Shown here: in pieces, positions 8,764 through 17,325 of the stretch | How positions within the stretch are numbered: the stretch's first letter is position 1 | Layout of the letters: each line of letters opens with the position of its first letter | Assembly (NCBI RefSeq): GCF_018424605.1 | Contig: NZ_QTKT01000004.1 | Location: 248,001-312,000, forward strand | Length of the DNA stretch: 64,000 nucleotides | Source of the DNA: Marinobacter lipolyticus | Lineage (GTDB): Bacteria; Pseudomonadota; Gammaproteobacteria; Pseudomonadales; Oleiphilaceae | Direction: 5' to 3' | Notes under the pieces: generated by a model | Database searches by the model: none | What the model was told of the DNA's origin: nothing | Seen by the model: the letters and a program-made list of their open reading frames with translations, nothing else | Made by a program: the position numbers and the translations under genes

Positions 8764-9165
8764 ATGACAGCGTTCGACGATGACAAGCCCACCCCTAAAG
8801 GCGAACTGACCCTTCAGATTGTTCCCCTCCCCTCCGACACCAACGCCAATGGCGATGTCTTCGCCGGCTGGCTGGTCAAACAGATGGACATTGCCGCCGC
8901 CACCATGGCCGGCCGGATTTCCCACGGGCGCAACGCCACCGTGGCCATGGACCGGATGGAGTTTCTGTCGCCGTTACGGGTGGGGTCCCAGGTCGGCTGC
9001 TATTGCGAACTGGTGGATATTGGCCGCAGTTCGATGAAGATCAAGGTGGAAGTCTGGACGCTCGACCGGGCGGCGAGACACCCCCGCAAGGTCACCGAAG
9101 GGCTGTTCGTGTACGTGGCCATTGATGAGCATGGCCGCATCCGGGAAGTACCGGAACAGGCCTGA
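8764..9165 (+). CDS. Hotdog-fold acyl-CoA thioesterase (YciA type)
   Basis: A 133-residue single-hotdog thioesterase. PSDTNANGDVFAGWLVKQMD is the hallmark active-site helix of the YciA/BACH group, with the Asn-Asp pair before the long helix, and VAMDRMEFLSPLRVG forms the substrate-facing strand. It hydrolyses acyl-CoA esters in the cytoplasm; chain-length preference cannot be read. The start ATG lies behind AGGCAGG, 196 nt from the divergent pstS. The modA signal-peptide start follows 13 nt after the stop. Confidence 0.85.
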   Translation: MTAFDDDKPTPKGELTLQIVPLPSDTNANGDVFAGWLVKQMDIAAATMAGRISHGRNATVAMDRMEFLSPLRVGSQVGCYCELVDIGRSSMKIKVEVWTLDRAARHPRKVTEGLFVYVAIDEHGRIREVPEQA

Positions 9166-9178
9166 TGGCGGCATCCTC

Positions 9179-9928
9179 ATGAGGCGTTGGCGGGCTGTTC
9201 TGCTTCTGGCCCTGCTGTGCTGGGCATCGCCAGCGCTGGCAGACCGGGTCCTTGTTGCGGCGGCCTCGGGGCTGAAATTTGCCATGGACGAGATACTTGC
9301 CCAATTCCGGGAGCGCCACTTCGGAGAGGCGATTGCCGTGGTGTATGGGTCATCCGGCAAGTTCAGTACCCAGATCGCCCAGGGAGCCCCCTACGACCTG
9401 TACTTTTCCGCCGATATCGCTTATCCCGAAAGACTCGCGGCCCAGGGGTTCGCCGCGTCCCCGGTCACCACCTATGCGACGGGCCGGATCGTGCTCTGGA
9501 GTGCCACACACGACGCCCGGGCGCTGCGGCTGGAGGATCTGACCCAGCCGGACATCCGCCGGGTCGCCATCGCCAACCCTCAGCACGCGCCCTATGGCGC
9601 CCGCGCTAAGGAAGCACTGCAAGGTGCTGGCGTGTGGGAGCAGTTGACCGGCAAACTGGTGCTTGGCAGCAATATCTCCCAGGCCGCGCAGTTTGTGGAA
9701 ACGGGCAATGCCGACGCCGGTATCCTGGCGCTGTCACTGGCGCTGAATCCTCGCCTGTCGGCCGCCGGCAGCCACTGGCTGATCCCCGAGAGCCTGCACC
9801 GTCCGCTGGAGCAGGCCTTCATCGTCACCCGGCACGGAGCTGACAAGCGTCTGGCCTGGCAGTTCGCCGACTTCATCGCCACCGACAAAGCCCAGGCCAT
9901 CCTCGCCCGCTACGGCTTTGCCGACTAG
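9179..9928 (+). CDS. modA: ModA-like molybdate-binding protein (orphan)
   Basis: A 249-residue periplasmic binding protein with a signal peptide ending ALA (about residue 21). The ModA oxyanion motifs are present: VAAASGLKFAMDEIL, VYGSSGKFSTQI and YDLYFSAD, plus NADAGILALS late in the protein. ModA delivers molybdate or tungstate to ModBC, but no permease or ATPase genes follow; the next gene is convergent uvrD. It may work with a transporter encoded elsewhere. Its TAG stop and the uvrD stop share one CTAG. Confidence 0.83.
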   Translation: MRRWRAVLLLALLCWASPALADRVLVAAASGLKFAMDEILAQFRERHFGEAIAVVYGSSGKFSTQIAQGAPYDLYFSADIAYPERLAAQGFAASPVTTYATGRIVLWSATHDARALRLEDLTQPDIRRVAIANPQHAPYGARAKEALQGAGVWEQLTGKLVLGSNISQAAQFVETGNADAGILALSLALNPRLSAAGSHWLIPESLHRPLEQAFIVTRHGADKRLAWQFADFIATDKAQAILARYGFAD

Positions 9929-12090
9929 CAGGCCTCCAGCGGGGCGTAGGCCAGCACCAGCCACTTGGCGCCCTCGTCGAAATTGACCTGCACACGGGTG
10001 TGATGCCCCGTGCCCTCGCTGTTCATGACAATGCCCTCGCCAAACTTGGGGTGCCGCACCCGCTGCCCCAGGCTGAACCCGGATTGCGCCGCGGAGTCCT
10101 GGCTGAACAGGCTTTCGTTGGGGCGCTCCATCATCATCGGGCGGCTGACCGTGTTGCGAAGACGCACTTCCTGGATGCAGTCGCCGGGAATCTCCCGCAC
10201 GAATCGGGACAGGGCGTTGAACTTTTCCTGGCCGTACAAACGCCGGGATTCCGCGTAAGTGAGCACCAGCTTTTTCATCGCCCGGGTTATCCCGACGTAC
10301 GCCAGGCGGCGCTCCTCTTCCATCCGCCCGGGCTCTTCCAGCGACATGCTATGGGGGAACAGGCCTTCCTCCACGCCGGCCAGGAACACCAGCGGGAACT
10401 CCAAGCCCTTGGCCGAATGCAGGGTCATCAGCTGAACGCTGTCCTCGTGGGACTCGGCCTGGGACTCACCCGCGTCCAGGGCCGCCTGGGCGATGAATTC
10501 CGCCAGCGGATCCACGCCTTCTTCCACCTCAAAATCCGACAGCGCGTTCACCAGTTCTTCCAGGTTCTCCACCCGGGCCTGTCCCTTCTCGCCTTTTTCG
10601 CTGGCGTGATAGTCCTTCAGCCCACTGGCCTCGATGACCTGCTTCATCAATCCATGCAGGGAGGCGTCGTCGGCCATTTCGGCCAGGTCATTGATGATCT
10701 GCATGAACGACTGCAGGCCGGTTTTGGCGCGGCCTTTCATGAGCCCCGCGTCCAGCAGCCGCTCGGCCGCCTCCCACAGGGAAATGCTCTGGCCGGTGGC
10801 CACTTCCCGCAGTTCCGCCAGACTCTTGGCACCGATGCCCCGCGTCGGGATGTTCACCACCCGCTCGAACGCGGCGTCGTCGCGGCGGTAATGCACCAGG
10901 CGCAGGTACGCCAGTGCGTTGCGAATCTCCTGGCGGTCGTAGAACCGCAAGCCACCGTAGACCCGGTAGGGGATGCCCTGGCGCATCAGGGATTCTTCCA
11001 GCACCCGGGACTGGGCGTTGGAGCGGTACAGAATGGCGGATTCGCTGCGCAGATTACCGTCCTGCACCCAACTGGAGATGGTGTCGGCGATGTAGTTGGC
11101 TTCGTCCTGCTCGTTGAAGGCCGCATACAGGCTGATGGGCTCGCCATCCGGCCCGTCGGTCCACAGCTCCTTGCCAAGACGGCCCTGGTTGTTGGCAATC
11201 ACCGAGTTGGCCGCTTTCAGGATCAGCTGAGTGGAGCGGTAATTCTGCTCCAGCCGCACCAGCCGGGCATTGGGAAAATCCCGCTGGTACTGCTGGATAT
11301 TTTCAATTTTCGCGCCGCGCCAGCCGTAGATGGACTGGTCGTCGTCCCCCACCACGGTCAGTGGCACCCGGTTGCTGGCCAGCACCTGAAGCCAGGCGTA
11401 CTGAATGGTGTTGGTGTCCTGGAACTCGTCCACCAGAATATGCTGGAAACGACTCTGGTAGTGAGCCAGAAGCTCCGGCCGGTGCAGCCACAGCTCGTGA
11501 GAGCGCAACAGCAGTTCGCCAAAGTCCACCAGCCCGCTTTGCTGGCACAGTTTTTCGTACTGGCGGTACACCGTCAGCATGGTGGAGGTGAACTGATCCC
11601 CCGGGTTCTCCTGAATATGATCCGCCCTCAGCCCTTCGTCTTTCTGACTGTTGATGAACCACTGCGCCTGTTTTGGCGGCCAGCGGCTCTCATCAATCTG
11701 CAGTTCCCGCATCACCCGCTTGATCAGCCGCAGCTGGTCGTCGCTGTCCAGCACCTGAAAATTCTCCGGCAGGCCCGCGTCCTGCCAGTGTGAACGCAGC
11801 AGGCGGTGGGCAATGCCGTGAAACGTGCCGAACCACAATCCCCGGGCCGGAATGTCCATCATCTGCTCGATGCGGTAGCGCATCTCCCGTGCGGCCTTGT
11901 TGGTGAAAGTTACCGCCAGAATCCCGGTGGGTGGCACCCGGTCCACCTGCATCAGCCACGCGATCCGATGCACCAGCACCCGGGTCTTGCCACTGCCGGC
12001 GCCAGCCAGCACCAGCAGGTGGTCATTCTGGGCGGTCACGGCCTCGCGCTGGGCGTCATTGAGGGCGTCGATAATGTGGGAGACATCCAT
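9925..12090 (-). CDS. uvrD: DNA helicase II UvrD
   Basis: A 721-residue SF1A helicase. Walker A GAGSGKT is at residues 30-36, motif Ia VTFTNKAAREM follows, motif II DEFQDT lies near 220, motif III GDDDQSIYGWRGA near 248, and motifs V-VI include TLHSAKGLEFP and YVGITRAMKKL. The C-terminal Tudor-like domain (GQRVRHPKFGEGIV) is intact. UvrD unwinds DNA in nucleotide excision and mismatch repair. The mapped ATG lacks a clear ribosome site. A LexA-type box lies 18 nt upstream. Confidence 0.95.
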   Translation of the reverse strand: MDVSHIIDALNDAQREAVTAQNDHLLVLAGAGSGKTRVLVHRIAWLMQVDRVPPTGILAVTFTNKAAREMRYRIEQMMDIPARGLWFGTFHGIAHRLLRSHWQDAGLPENFQVLDSDDQLRLIKRVMRELQIDESRWPPKQAQWFINSQKDEGLRADHIQENPGDQFTSTMLTVYRQYEKLCQQSGLVDFGELLLRSHELWLHRPELLAHYQSRFQHILVDEFQDTNTIQYAWLQVLASNRVPLTVVGDDDQSIYGWRGAKIENIQQYQRDFPNARLVRLEQNYRSTQLILKAANSVIANNQGRLGKELWTDGPDGEPISLYAAFNEQDEANYIADTISSWVQDGNLRSESAILYRSNAQSRVLEESLMRQGIPYRVYGGLRFYDRQEIRNALAYLRLVHYRRDDAAFERVVNIPTRGIGAKSLAELREVATGQSISLWEAAERLLDAGLMKGRAKTGLQSFMQIINDLAEMADDASLHGLMKQVIEASGLKDYHASEKGEKGQARVENLEELVNALSDFEVEEGVDPLAEFIAQAALDAGESQAESHEDSVQLMTLHSAKGLEFPLVFLAGVEEGLFPHSMSLEEPGRMEEERRLAYVGITRAMKKLVLTYAESRRLYGQEKFNALSRFVREIPGDCIQEVRLRNTVSRPMMMERPNESLFSQDSAAQSGFSLGQRVRHPKFGEGIVMNSEGTGHHTRVQVNFDEGAKWLVLAYAPLEAC

Positions 12091-12108
12091 AGGAGATTAG
12101 CTTCATCA

Positions 12109-12124
12109 CTGGTTAAATTTACAG
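12109..12124 (-). promoter_or_regulatory. LexA (SOS) box upstream of uvrD
   Basis: CTGTAAATTTAACCAG on the minus strand is a CTG-N10-CAG site with an AT-rich centre, as for the gammaproteobacterial LexA consensus. It sits just downstream of a TACAAT minus-10-like hexamer (12127-12132) and upstream of the uvrD start, a suitable position to block initiation until the SOS response. Confidence 0.7.
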
Positions 12125-12252
12125 GCATTGTATCAGGCCAGGCCAACGACGTCCTTGGTGCCCCGGCCGTAATCAGAAACACCTATATTGCACGAAATTT
12201 CAACAACTGCATTCAAGATGACGGCATTTACGCCGATACACCGCTTAACATA

Positions 12253-12298
12253 CTGACACATTAAATCTGTGTCAGGTTTCCCGCTAACGACCTAGAAT
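12253..12298 (+). promoter_or_regulatory. Palindromic operator over a possible promoter of the chemoreceptor operon
   Basis: A perfect inverted repeat, CTGACACA (12253-12260) and TGTGTCAG (12268-12275) with a 7-nt AT-rich centre, overlaps TGTCAG at 12270-12275, which is spaced 17 nt from TAGAAT (12293-12298). The hexamers suggest a modest sigma-70 promoter with a dimeric regulator site on its minus-35. The start codon is at 12343. The regulator is unknown. Confidence 0.5.
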
Positions 12299-12342
12299 GC
12301 CGCCAAATTTCAGCCTCCGTCTGGCAGGCAGGGACCTTACGC

Positions 12343-13956
12343 ATGCTTTCATCTCTGAAGATCTCTCACAAACTGGCGCTGCTGGTTACCGTAGCAATTG
12401 CCGCCTTCGTGATCAGCCAGAGCTTCTCCATCACTACGGAACGTGGTAACTCCGAGCGCCTCAGGGAAGTTCGAGACCAGCTTTATCCGTCCCTGGAGCT
12501 TTCCACGATCAACCGAGGCCTCCTGCAGCTGATCGAAAATCAAGTCAGCAGTGCGGTCACCACCGGTGACGATCAGCAGCTGGCAGCCACCCGCGAGCAA
12601 CGGGATGAGATTGCCAGCAACCTCGAAAAAATTGCAGCCCTCAATCCCGGTCTGAAGGAAAAGGCGGCGGCGCTGCGGACGGCCCTGAACACCTACTACG
12701 CCAATGCCACCCGCATGGCCAAGGCGATCATTGAAGGTACTGCCGATTTCGGTCGCATAGGCCAGGACGCTGCCGCCAACGCCGACCGGCTGGAAAAGCT
12801 GCGCGCTGACCTGGATCAGATGCGCAACACCATGGAGGCCCAGCTGACCGATGCCATCGATGACACCATTGCTGCGTCCAGCGAAGCCGGCACCCTGTCA
12901 TTGATTATTCTTGTCGTGGCTCTGCTGGTACTGGTGGTGTTGAGCCTGGTGATCGGGAAATCCATCTCCCGCAGTCTGGAGCAGATTATCCGTTCCCTGA
13001 GAAACATGGCCTCTGGGGAGGGCGACCTGACCTCACGTATTACCTACGACGGCAAGGACGAACTCCGCGAGCTGGTTAACCAGTTCAACCTGTTCGTTGA
13101 AAAACTGCACAAGTCGTTCGCCACCATCCAGCACGACATCGGTGAACTCAACGGCGTTGCCTCCCATCTTGCCGGCACCAGCCAGACCAACCTGCAACGA
13201 ATCAGCCAACAGGCGCAGGCGATTTCCTCCACCCGAAATTCCGTGGAAGAGCTGGTCAAGAGTGTTGAAGAGGTGGCGGGATTTGCCTCATCCGCGTCTG
13301 ATCAGACCCAGGACGCGGCGAAATCCGCCACCGCGGGCCAGCACAAGGTCAACGGCAACATCACCACGATTAACAAGCTGATGGCCGAGATCGAGAAAAC
13401 CGCGGGCCTGGTCAATCAGTTTGATGACTTCTCGGTGAAAGTGGGTGGCCTTCTGAACACCATCCAGACCGTGGCCGAACAGACAAACCTGCTGGCCCTG
13501 AACGCTGCGATTGAAGCCGCCCGGGCCGGCGAACACGGTCGCGGCTTTGCCGTGGTGGCAGACGAGGTTCGTGGCCTGGCGGTGCGTACCCACAAGGCGA
13601 CCGAAGAGATCCAAGGGGTTATCTCCGAGCTTTCCAAGCTGTCGGGCGATGCCGTTGCCTCCATGCAGGGCAGCGTCGGCATGGCCCGCCAGGGCGTGGA
13701 GGCCACCACCGAGTCCGGTGAAGTACTGAGCCAGATCCTCGACAGCGTTCAGCAGATCAGCGAGCTGAATGAGCAAATCGCCGCCGCCACCTACGAGCAG
13801 AGCACCACCTTCGGGGAGGTCACCGGCCACATGGGAGACATGCACCGCAACGCTGAAGCGGTGATGGAAAGTACCGATGAACTGGACAACGTAAGCCGCA
13901 AAATCCAGGACGTCAGTAATGGATTGCAGAGCGTCGCCGGCCAGTTCCGCGTTTAA
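12343..13956 (+). CDS. Methyl-accepting chemotaxis protein
   Basis: A 537-residue chemoreceptor. Transmembrane helices lie at about 11-29 and 184-205, framing a helical periplasmic sensor of about 150 residues; a HAMP domain follows (about 206-260), then a long coiled coil with the signalling hairpin [20 protein letters not shown]. No CheR-binding pentapeptide is present at the C-terminus (ends FRV). It leads a three-gene plus-strand operon with a porin and a phosphate-type mini binding protein, suggesting a role in nutrient taxis. The ligand is unknown. Confidence 0.93.
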   Translation: MLSSLKISHKLALLVTVAIAAFVISQSFSITTERGNSERLREVRDQLYPSLELSTINRGLLQLIENQVSSAVTTGDDQQLAATREQRDEIASNLEKIAALNPGLKEKAAALRTALNTYYANATRMAKAIIEGTADFGRIGQDAAANADRLEKLRADLDQMRNTMEAQLTDAIDDTIAASSEAGTLSLIILVVALLVLVVLSLVIGKSISRSLEQIIRSLRNMASGEGDLTSRITYDGKDELRELVNQFNLFVEKLHKSFATIQHDIGELNGVASHLAGTSQTNLQRISQQAQAISSTRNSVEELVKSVEEVAGFASSASDQTQDAAKSATAGQHKVNGNITTINKLMAEIEKTAGLVNQFDDFSVKVGGLLNTIQTVAEQTNLLALNAAIEAARAGEHGRGFAVVADEVRGLAVRTHKATEEIQGVISELSKLSGDAVASMQGSVGMARQGVEATTESGEVLSQILDSVQQISELNEQIAAATYEQSTTFGEVTGHMGDMHRNAEAVMESTDELDNVSRKIQDVSNGLQSVAGQFRV

Positions 13957-13985
13957 AGCCCAACCAAAGAGTAAGGATTTTACTG

Positions 13986-15194
13986 ATGAAGAGATTTTTC
14001 TCAGTCGCGCCGCTGGCACTGGCCATCGCGACTGCGCCGACCATGGCTCAAGAGAGCACCGAAGACACTCTGGAGCGCATGCAGCAGCAGCTGAACTCCA
14101 TGCAGCAGCAGCTCAACTCGGCGAAAGATACCGGTGTGCGCTTTAACGGCTTTTTCAGCACCGGCTACGCCCGTGCCAGTAACGACGCCGGTTACGCCGG
14201 ATTCACCGAAGAGTCCGAAGTGAACGACCTGAGCCTGTTCGCACTGCAGGGCACCTTCGATGTCACCCCGAAAAGCCAGGTGGTCATGCAACTGGTCGGC
14301 CGCGGTGTCGACGACTGGGAGCCCCAGGTTGAATGGGCATACCTGAGCCACCGCCCCACCAACAACCTGCAAGTTCGTGCCGGCAAGATGCGCATCCCGT
14401 TCTTCATGTACTCGGATTCACTGGAAGTGGGTTACGCCCAGCCCTGGGTGCGTCCGCCCCAGAGCGTCTACGGCCCCATTGCGGTCACCAGCTATGTGGG
14501 TGCCGATGCCAGCTACAACTGGAACTTCGACAATTCGTCGCTGAACGCCAATTTCTTCACCGGCTTCACCGACGAAGATGGCAACTCCGGCGACGTACAG
14601 CTGCGCAACATTGCCGGCCTGAACCTGACATGGACCGACTATATCTGGACGTTCCGGGGTGTCGCCGCGACTGCCGAGGCAACGATTGATGCCACACGTC
14701 TGGGCGCGCTGGCAGCGCAGAGCGGCATTCAGCTGCCGGCGGGGACCACTCAGCTGGCGGATGGCGAGCGCGGTAACTTCTTTGGTCTTGGCGCCAGCTA
14801 CGACGACGGCAGCTGGCAGATCATTGCCGAGGTGACTCGCGTCGAGCTGGACGGCAAATTCGCCGATACAGATTCGGCTTACCTGTCCGTCGGCCACCGT
14901 TTTGGCAGCTGGACTCCGTATGTCGCCACCGGCTGGACCGAGAGCAAGGATGACGATGAGCGTACCGGCGCGTTTATTCCCGGCGCGGTACCTGAGTCTA
15001 TCCTCAACTACCAGCGCAACGAATACAGCGTAGGCACCCGCTGGGATATTACCCCGGGCGTTGCCATCAAAGCCGACGTCACCCATGTGCGCGGCCTCGA
15101 CAAGGGCTTTGGCAACCTCAATACCGCGTACATGCTGACCAGCGACACCGACAGCACCAACGTCTACACCCTCAAGATCGACTCGGCATTCTAA
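13986..15194 (+). CDS. Outer-membrane porin with N-terminal coiled-coil
   Basis: A 402-residue outer-membrane beta-barrel. A signal peptide (cleavage near TMAQ, residue 22) is followed by a short coiled coil in which MQQQLNS is repeated back to back (about 32-45), and then alternating beta strands ending in a terminal phenylalanine (KIDSAF), as needed for barrel assembly. It belongs to the general trimeric porin type; substrate is not readable. It lies 29 nt after the chemoreceptor and 9 nt before the binding-protein gene, so the three are very likely co-transcribed. Confidence 0.85.
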   Translation: MKRFFSVAPLALAIATAPTMAQESTEDTLERMQQQLNSMQQQLNSAKDTGVRFNGFFSTGYARASNDAGYAGFTEESEVNDLSLFALQGTFDVTPKSQVVMQLVGRGVDDWEPQVEWAYLSHRPTNNLQVRAGKMRIPFFMYSDSLEVGYAQPWVRPPQSVYGPIAVTSYVGADASYNWNFDNSSLNANFFTGFTDEDGNSGDVQLRNIAGLNLTWTDYIWTFRGVAATAEATIDATRLGALAAQSGIQLPAGTTQLADGERGNFFGLGASYDDGSWQIIAEVTRVELDGKFADTDSAYLSVGHRFGSWTPYVATGWTESKDDDERTGAFIPGAVPESILNYQRNEYSVGTRWDITPGVAIKADVTHVRGLDKGFGNLNTAYMLTSDTDSTNVYTLKIDSAF

Positions 15195-15203
15195 GGAGGC
15201 CCC

Positions 15204-15617
15204 ATGACAAAGCTAAGCCTGATTTTCGTGGCCAGCTTGCTGGCGAGCCCTCTGGCCGCGGCCGATGTGGTGGTGATTGGACACCCCGCGGGTCCGGACA
15301 GCATCAGCGCCAACGAGGTGCGGGATCTGTACCTGAACCGCAGCAAAGCGCTGCCCGACGGCCAGAGTGCCAGCCCCTATGAACTGCCCGAGGGCAACGG
15401 CGCCCGTGCCGAGTTTCACAGCAAGGTCACCGGCCGCAACGATGCCCAGTTGAAGGCGTTCTGGTCACAGCAGGTGTTCACCGGCCGCGGCCAGCCACCT
15501 GAGGAAGCCGGTAGTCCGGCCGCCATGAAAGCCCAGGTGTCTTCCACCCCCGGAGGCATTGGCTACATCGACGAGGCCGACGTTGACTCCACCGTGAAGG
15601 TTCTTCTGAAACCCTGA
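15204..15617 (+). CDS. Small phosphate-type periplasmic binding protein (PBP-like domain)
   Basis: A 137-residue secreted protein with a signal peptide ending near LAAA. HPAGPDSISANEVRDLYLNRSKALPDG and SSTPGGIGYIDEADVD match the short PstS-like domain that is often annotated as a phosphate ABC transporter substrate-binding protein, but it is less than half the size of real PstS and has no permease partner. AAGGAGG precedes the ATG 9 nt after the porin. It may pass a ligand from the porin to the upstream chemoreceptor; that is inference from gene order. Confidence 0.75.
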   Translation: MTKLSLIFVASLLASPLAAADVVVIGHPAGPDSISANEVRDLYLNRSKALPDGQSASPYELPEGNGARAEFHSKVTGRNDAQLKAFWSQQVFTGRGQPPEEAGSPAAMKAQVSSTPGGIGYIDEADVDSTVKVLLKP

Positions 15618-15634
15618 GAACCGGTGCGTGCATG

Positions 15635-15664
15635 AAAAAAGGCGAGCCACGGCTCGCCTTTTTT
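15635..15664. terminator. Bidirectional intrinsic terminator
   Basis: A-run, 8-bp GC-rich stem GGCGAGCC/GGCTCGCC with a 2-nt centre, and T-run (six A and six T): 14-bp arms in total. It lies between the convergent binding-protein gene and gabD and can stop transcripts from both sides. Confidence 0.9.
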
Positions 15665-15691
15665 CGTCACGATTGCTGTAGCAATGCCCCG

Positions 15692-17146
15692 TCAGAAACC
15701 TCTGGGCACCGTCTGCGCCTCAACAAACTCGAACAGGCCTTCCAGCCCACCCTCGCGGCCAATGCCAGACGCTTTCATGCCACCAAACGGCGCCTCGGGC
15801 GTCGGGCCTGTGCCGGTGTTCCAGCCCACATGGCCAAATCGCAGCCCGGCAGCAACGCGCTGGGCGCGCTCGGCGTCGTTGGTGAAGACGTAGGACGCCA
15901 GACCAAACTCGGTGTCGTTGCCGGCGTCGATAACCTCCTCTTCGGTACGGAACAGGGCCATGGGCACCAGCGGACCAAAGGTTTCCTCGCGGTAGCAGCA
16001 CATCTCCCGGTTAACGTCGGTGATGACGGTTGGCGGGAAGAACAGGTGGCCATCGCCAAGGTCCTCCGGTTTCTTGCCGGCAACCAGTGACGCACCGTTC
16101 GCCAGTGCATCCTCCAGATGCCGTTTCACCTTGTCGAAGCCGGCCTTGTTAATCAGCGGCCCGAGATCCACATCCTCTTTCAGGCCGTCACCAACGGTCA
16201 TGCGGTTGACCCGCTCCGCCAGTTTCTCGCCGAACGCCTCGGCCACTTTCTCATGCACGAAAATCCGGTTGGCGCAGACGCAGGTCTGGCCGCCGCCACG
16301 GAATTTGTTGGCGATCAGGTTGTCCGCGGCCGAATCCAGGTCGGCGTCGTCAAATACGATGAATGGCGCGTTGCCACCCAGTTCCAGGGCCAGTTTCTTC
16401 ACCTGTTCGGCGGTGTCCACCACCAGTTTGCGACCCACTTCGGTGGAACCGGTAAAGCTCAGCATTGGCACATCCGGGCTCTCACACAGCACCTTGCCAA
16501 TCACGCTGGCCTTGCCCATCACCAGATTGACCATGCCATCGGGCATATCCACGTGCTTGTCGATCAGGCTGAACAGGGCAATCATCGTCAGTGGGGTTTC
16601 GCTGGCCGGTTTGATCACCGACGGACAGCCAGCCGCAAGGGCAGCGGACAACTTCTTGGCGATCATGCCGATGGGAAAGTTCCAGGGCGTGATCAGCCCC
16701 GCCACGCCAATCGGACGGTAGTGCACCGTCCAGGTACAGTCTTTGGGCTTTTCGGTCAGGGTGTGAGCGTCCAGTGCCTGGATGTGCTTCGAGCAGTAAT
16801 CGAAGAAGCCGGCGGCGTAGTCCACTTCACCCTGGGCTTCTTTCAGCGGCTTGCCGTGCTCCATGCACAGGATACGGCCCACCTCTTCCTTGTTGTTTTT
16901 CAACGCGTCGCGGATGCCCTCCAGCCATTTCCGGCGGGTTTCCAGCGTGTAGGGGCTGGTCAGGCGCAGCGCCGATTTACCCGCCGCCACGGCGGCCACT
17001 ACGTCCGCCTCGGGCATGGAGGGAACCTTGGCAATAACCTCACCCGTCGCCGGGTTGTAGACGTCAAAGGTGTTGCCCTGGGAAGAATCGGTCCAGCGAC
17101 CTCCGATATAGCCAGTCAGCTTTTCAAGCAGGGGTGACTCGATCAT
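15692..17146 (-). CDS. gabD: Succinate-semialdehyde dehydrogenase GabD
   Basis: A 484-residue aldehyde dehydrogenase. The catalytic cysteine sits in GGGQTCVCANR and the general-base glutamate in LALELGGNAPF; TGSTEVGRKL forms the cofactor loop. Length and motifs (TPWNFPIGMIAKKLSAALAA) fit the GabD branch that oxidises succinate semialdehyde to succinate with NAD(P). The ATG of MIESPLL, behind AAAGGAG, is the start; 63 codons upstream in frame are rejected. It is divergent from an acetylpolyamine amidohydrolase gene, which suggests a polyamine/GABA route. Confidence 0.9.
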   Translation of the reverse strand: MIESPLLEKLTGYIGGRWTDSSQGNTFDVYNPATGEVIAKVPSMPEADVVAAVAAGKSALRLTSPYTLETRRKWLEGIRDALKNNKEEVGRILCMEHGKPLKEAQGEVDYAAGFFDYCSKHIQALDAHTLTEKPKDCTWTVHYRPIGVAGLITPWNFPIGMIAKKLSAALAAGCPSVIKPASETPLTMIALFSLIDKHVDMPDGMVNLVMGKASVIGKVLCESPDVPMLSFTGSTEVGRKLVVDTAEQVKKLALELGGNAPFIVFDDADLDSAADNLIANKFRGGGQTCVCANRIFVHEKVAEAFGEKLAERVNRMTVGDGLKEDVDLGPLINKAGFDKVKRHLEDALANGASLVAGKKPEDLGDGHLFFPPTVITDVNREMCCYREETFGPLVPMALFRTEEEVIDAGNDTEFGLASYVFTNDAERAQRVAAGLRFGHVGWNTGTGPTPEAPFGGMKASGIGREGGLEGLFEFVEAQTVPRGF

Positions 17147-17251
17147 CTCGGCTCCTTTCAATGGTGAGAGGTTGTTGATCAGCGATGAAAAAGGGCGTTT
17201 GCATCTCACAGATATGCCTTCCATAGTGGATGCAGAAGTACGGGCTGTAAA

Positions 17252-17295
17252 GTCAGACCAGGGTGTTTTGACCAGCCGGTCTGACTGCTTATACT
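17252..17295 (+). promoter_or_regulatory. Sigma-70 promoter with an inverted repeat, upstream of the amidohydrolase gene
   Basis: TTGACC (17268-17273) and TATACT (17290-17295) are spaced 16 nt apart, a good sigma-70 promoter 31 nt from the next start codon. A perfect inverted repeat GTCAGACC (17252-17259) and GGTCTGAC (17278-17285) brackets the minus-35, with 26 nt between half-site centres. This looks like an operator that could also control gabD on the other side. Confidence 0.6.
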
Positions 17296-17325
17296 CGAAG
17301 AATGACTTTTTCAGGAGGCCGGTAG

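Noticed and set aside
10000-11793. Long plus-strand open frame opposite uvrD
   Set aside because: It is antisense to a complete helicase gene, rich in His, Gln and Gly as expected of a shadow frame in GC-rich DNA, and has no recognisable domain.
12253-12275. Pho box upstream of the chemoreceptor operon
   Set aside because: The CTG-containing half sites are inverted and 14 nt apart rather than direct with an 11-nt period, so this is a palindromic operator and not a PhoB site.
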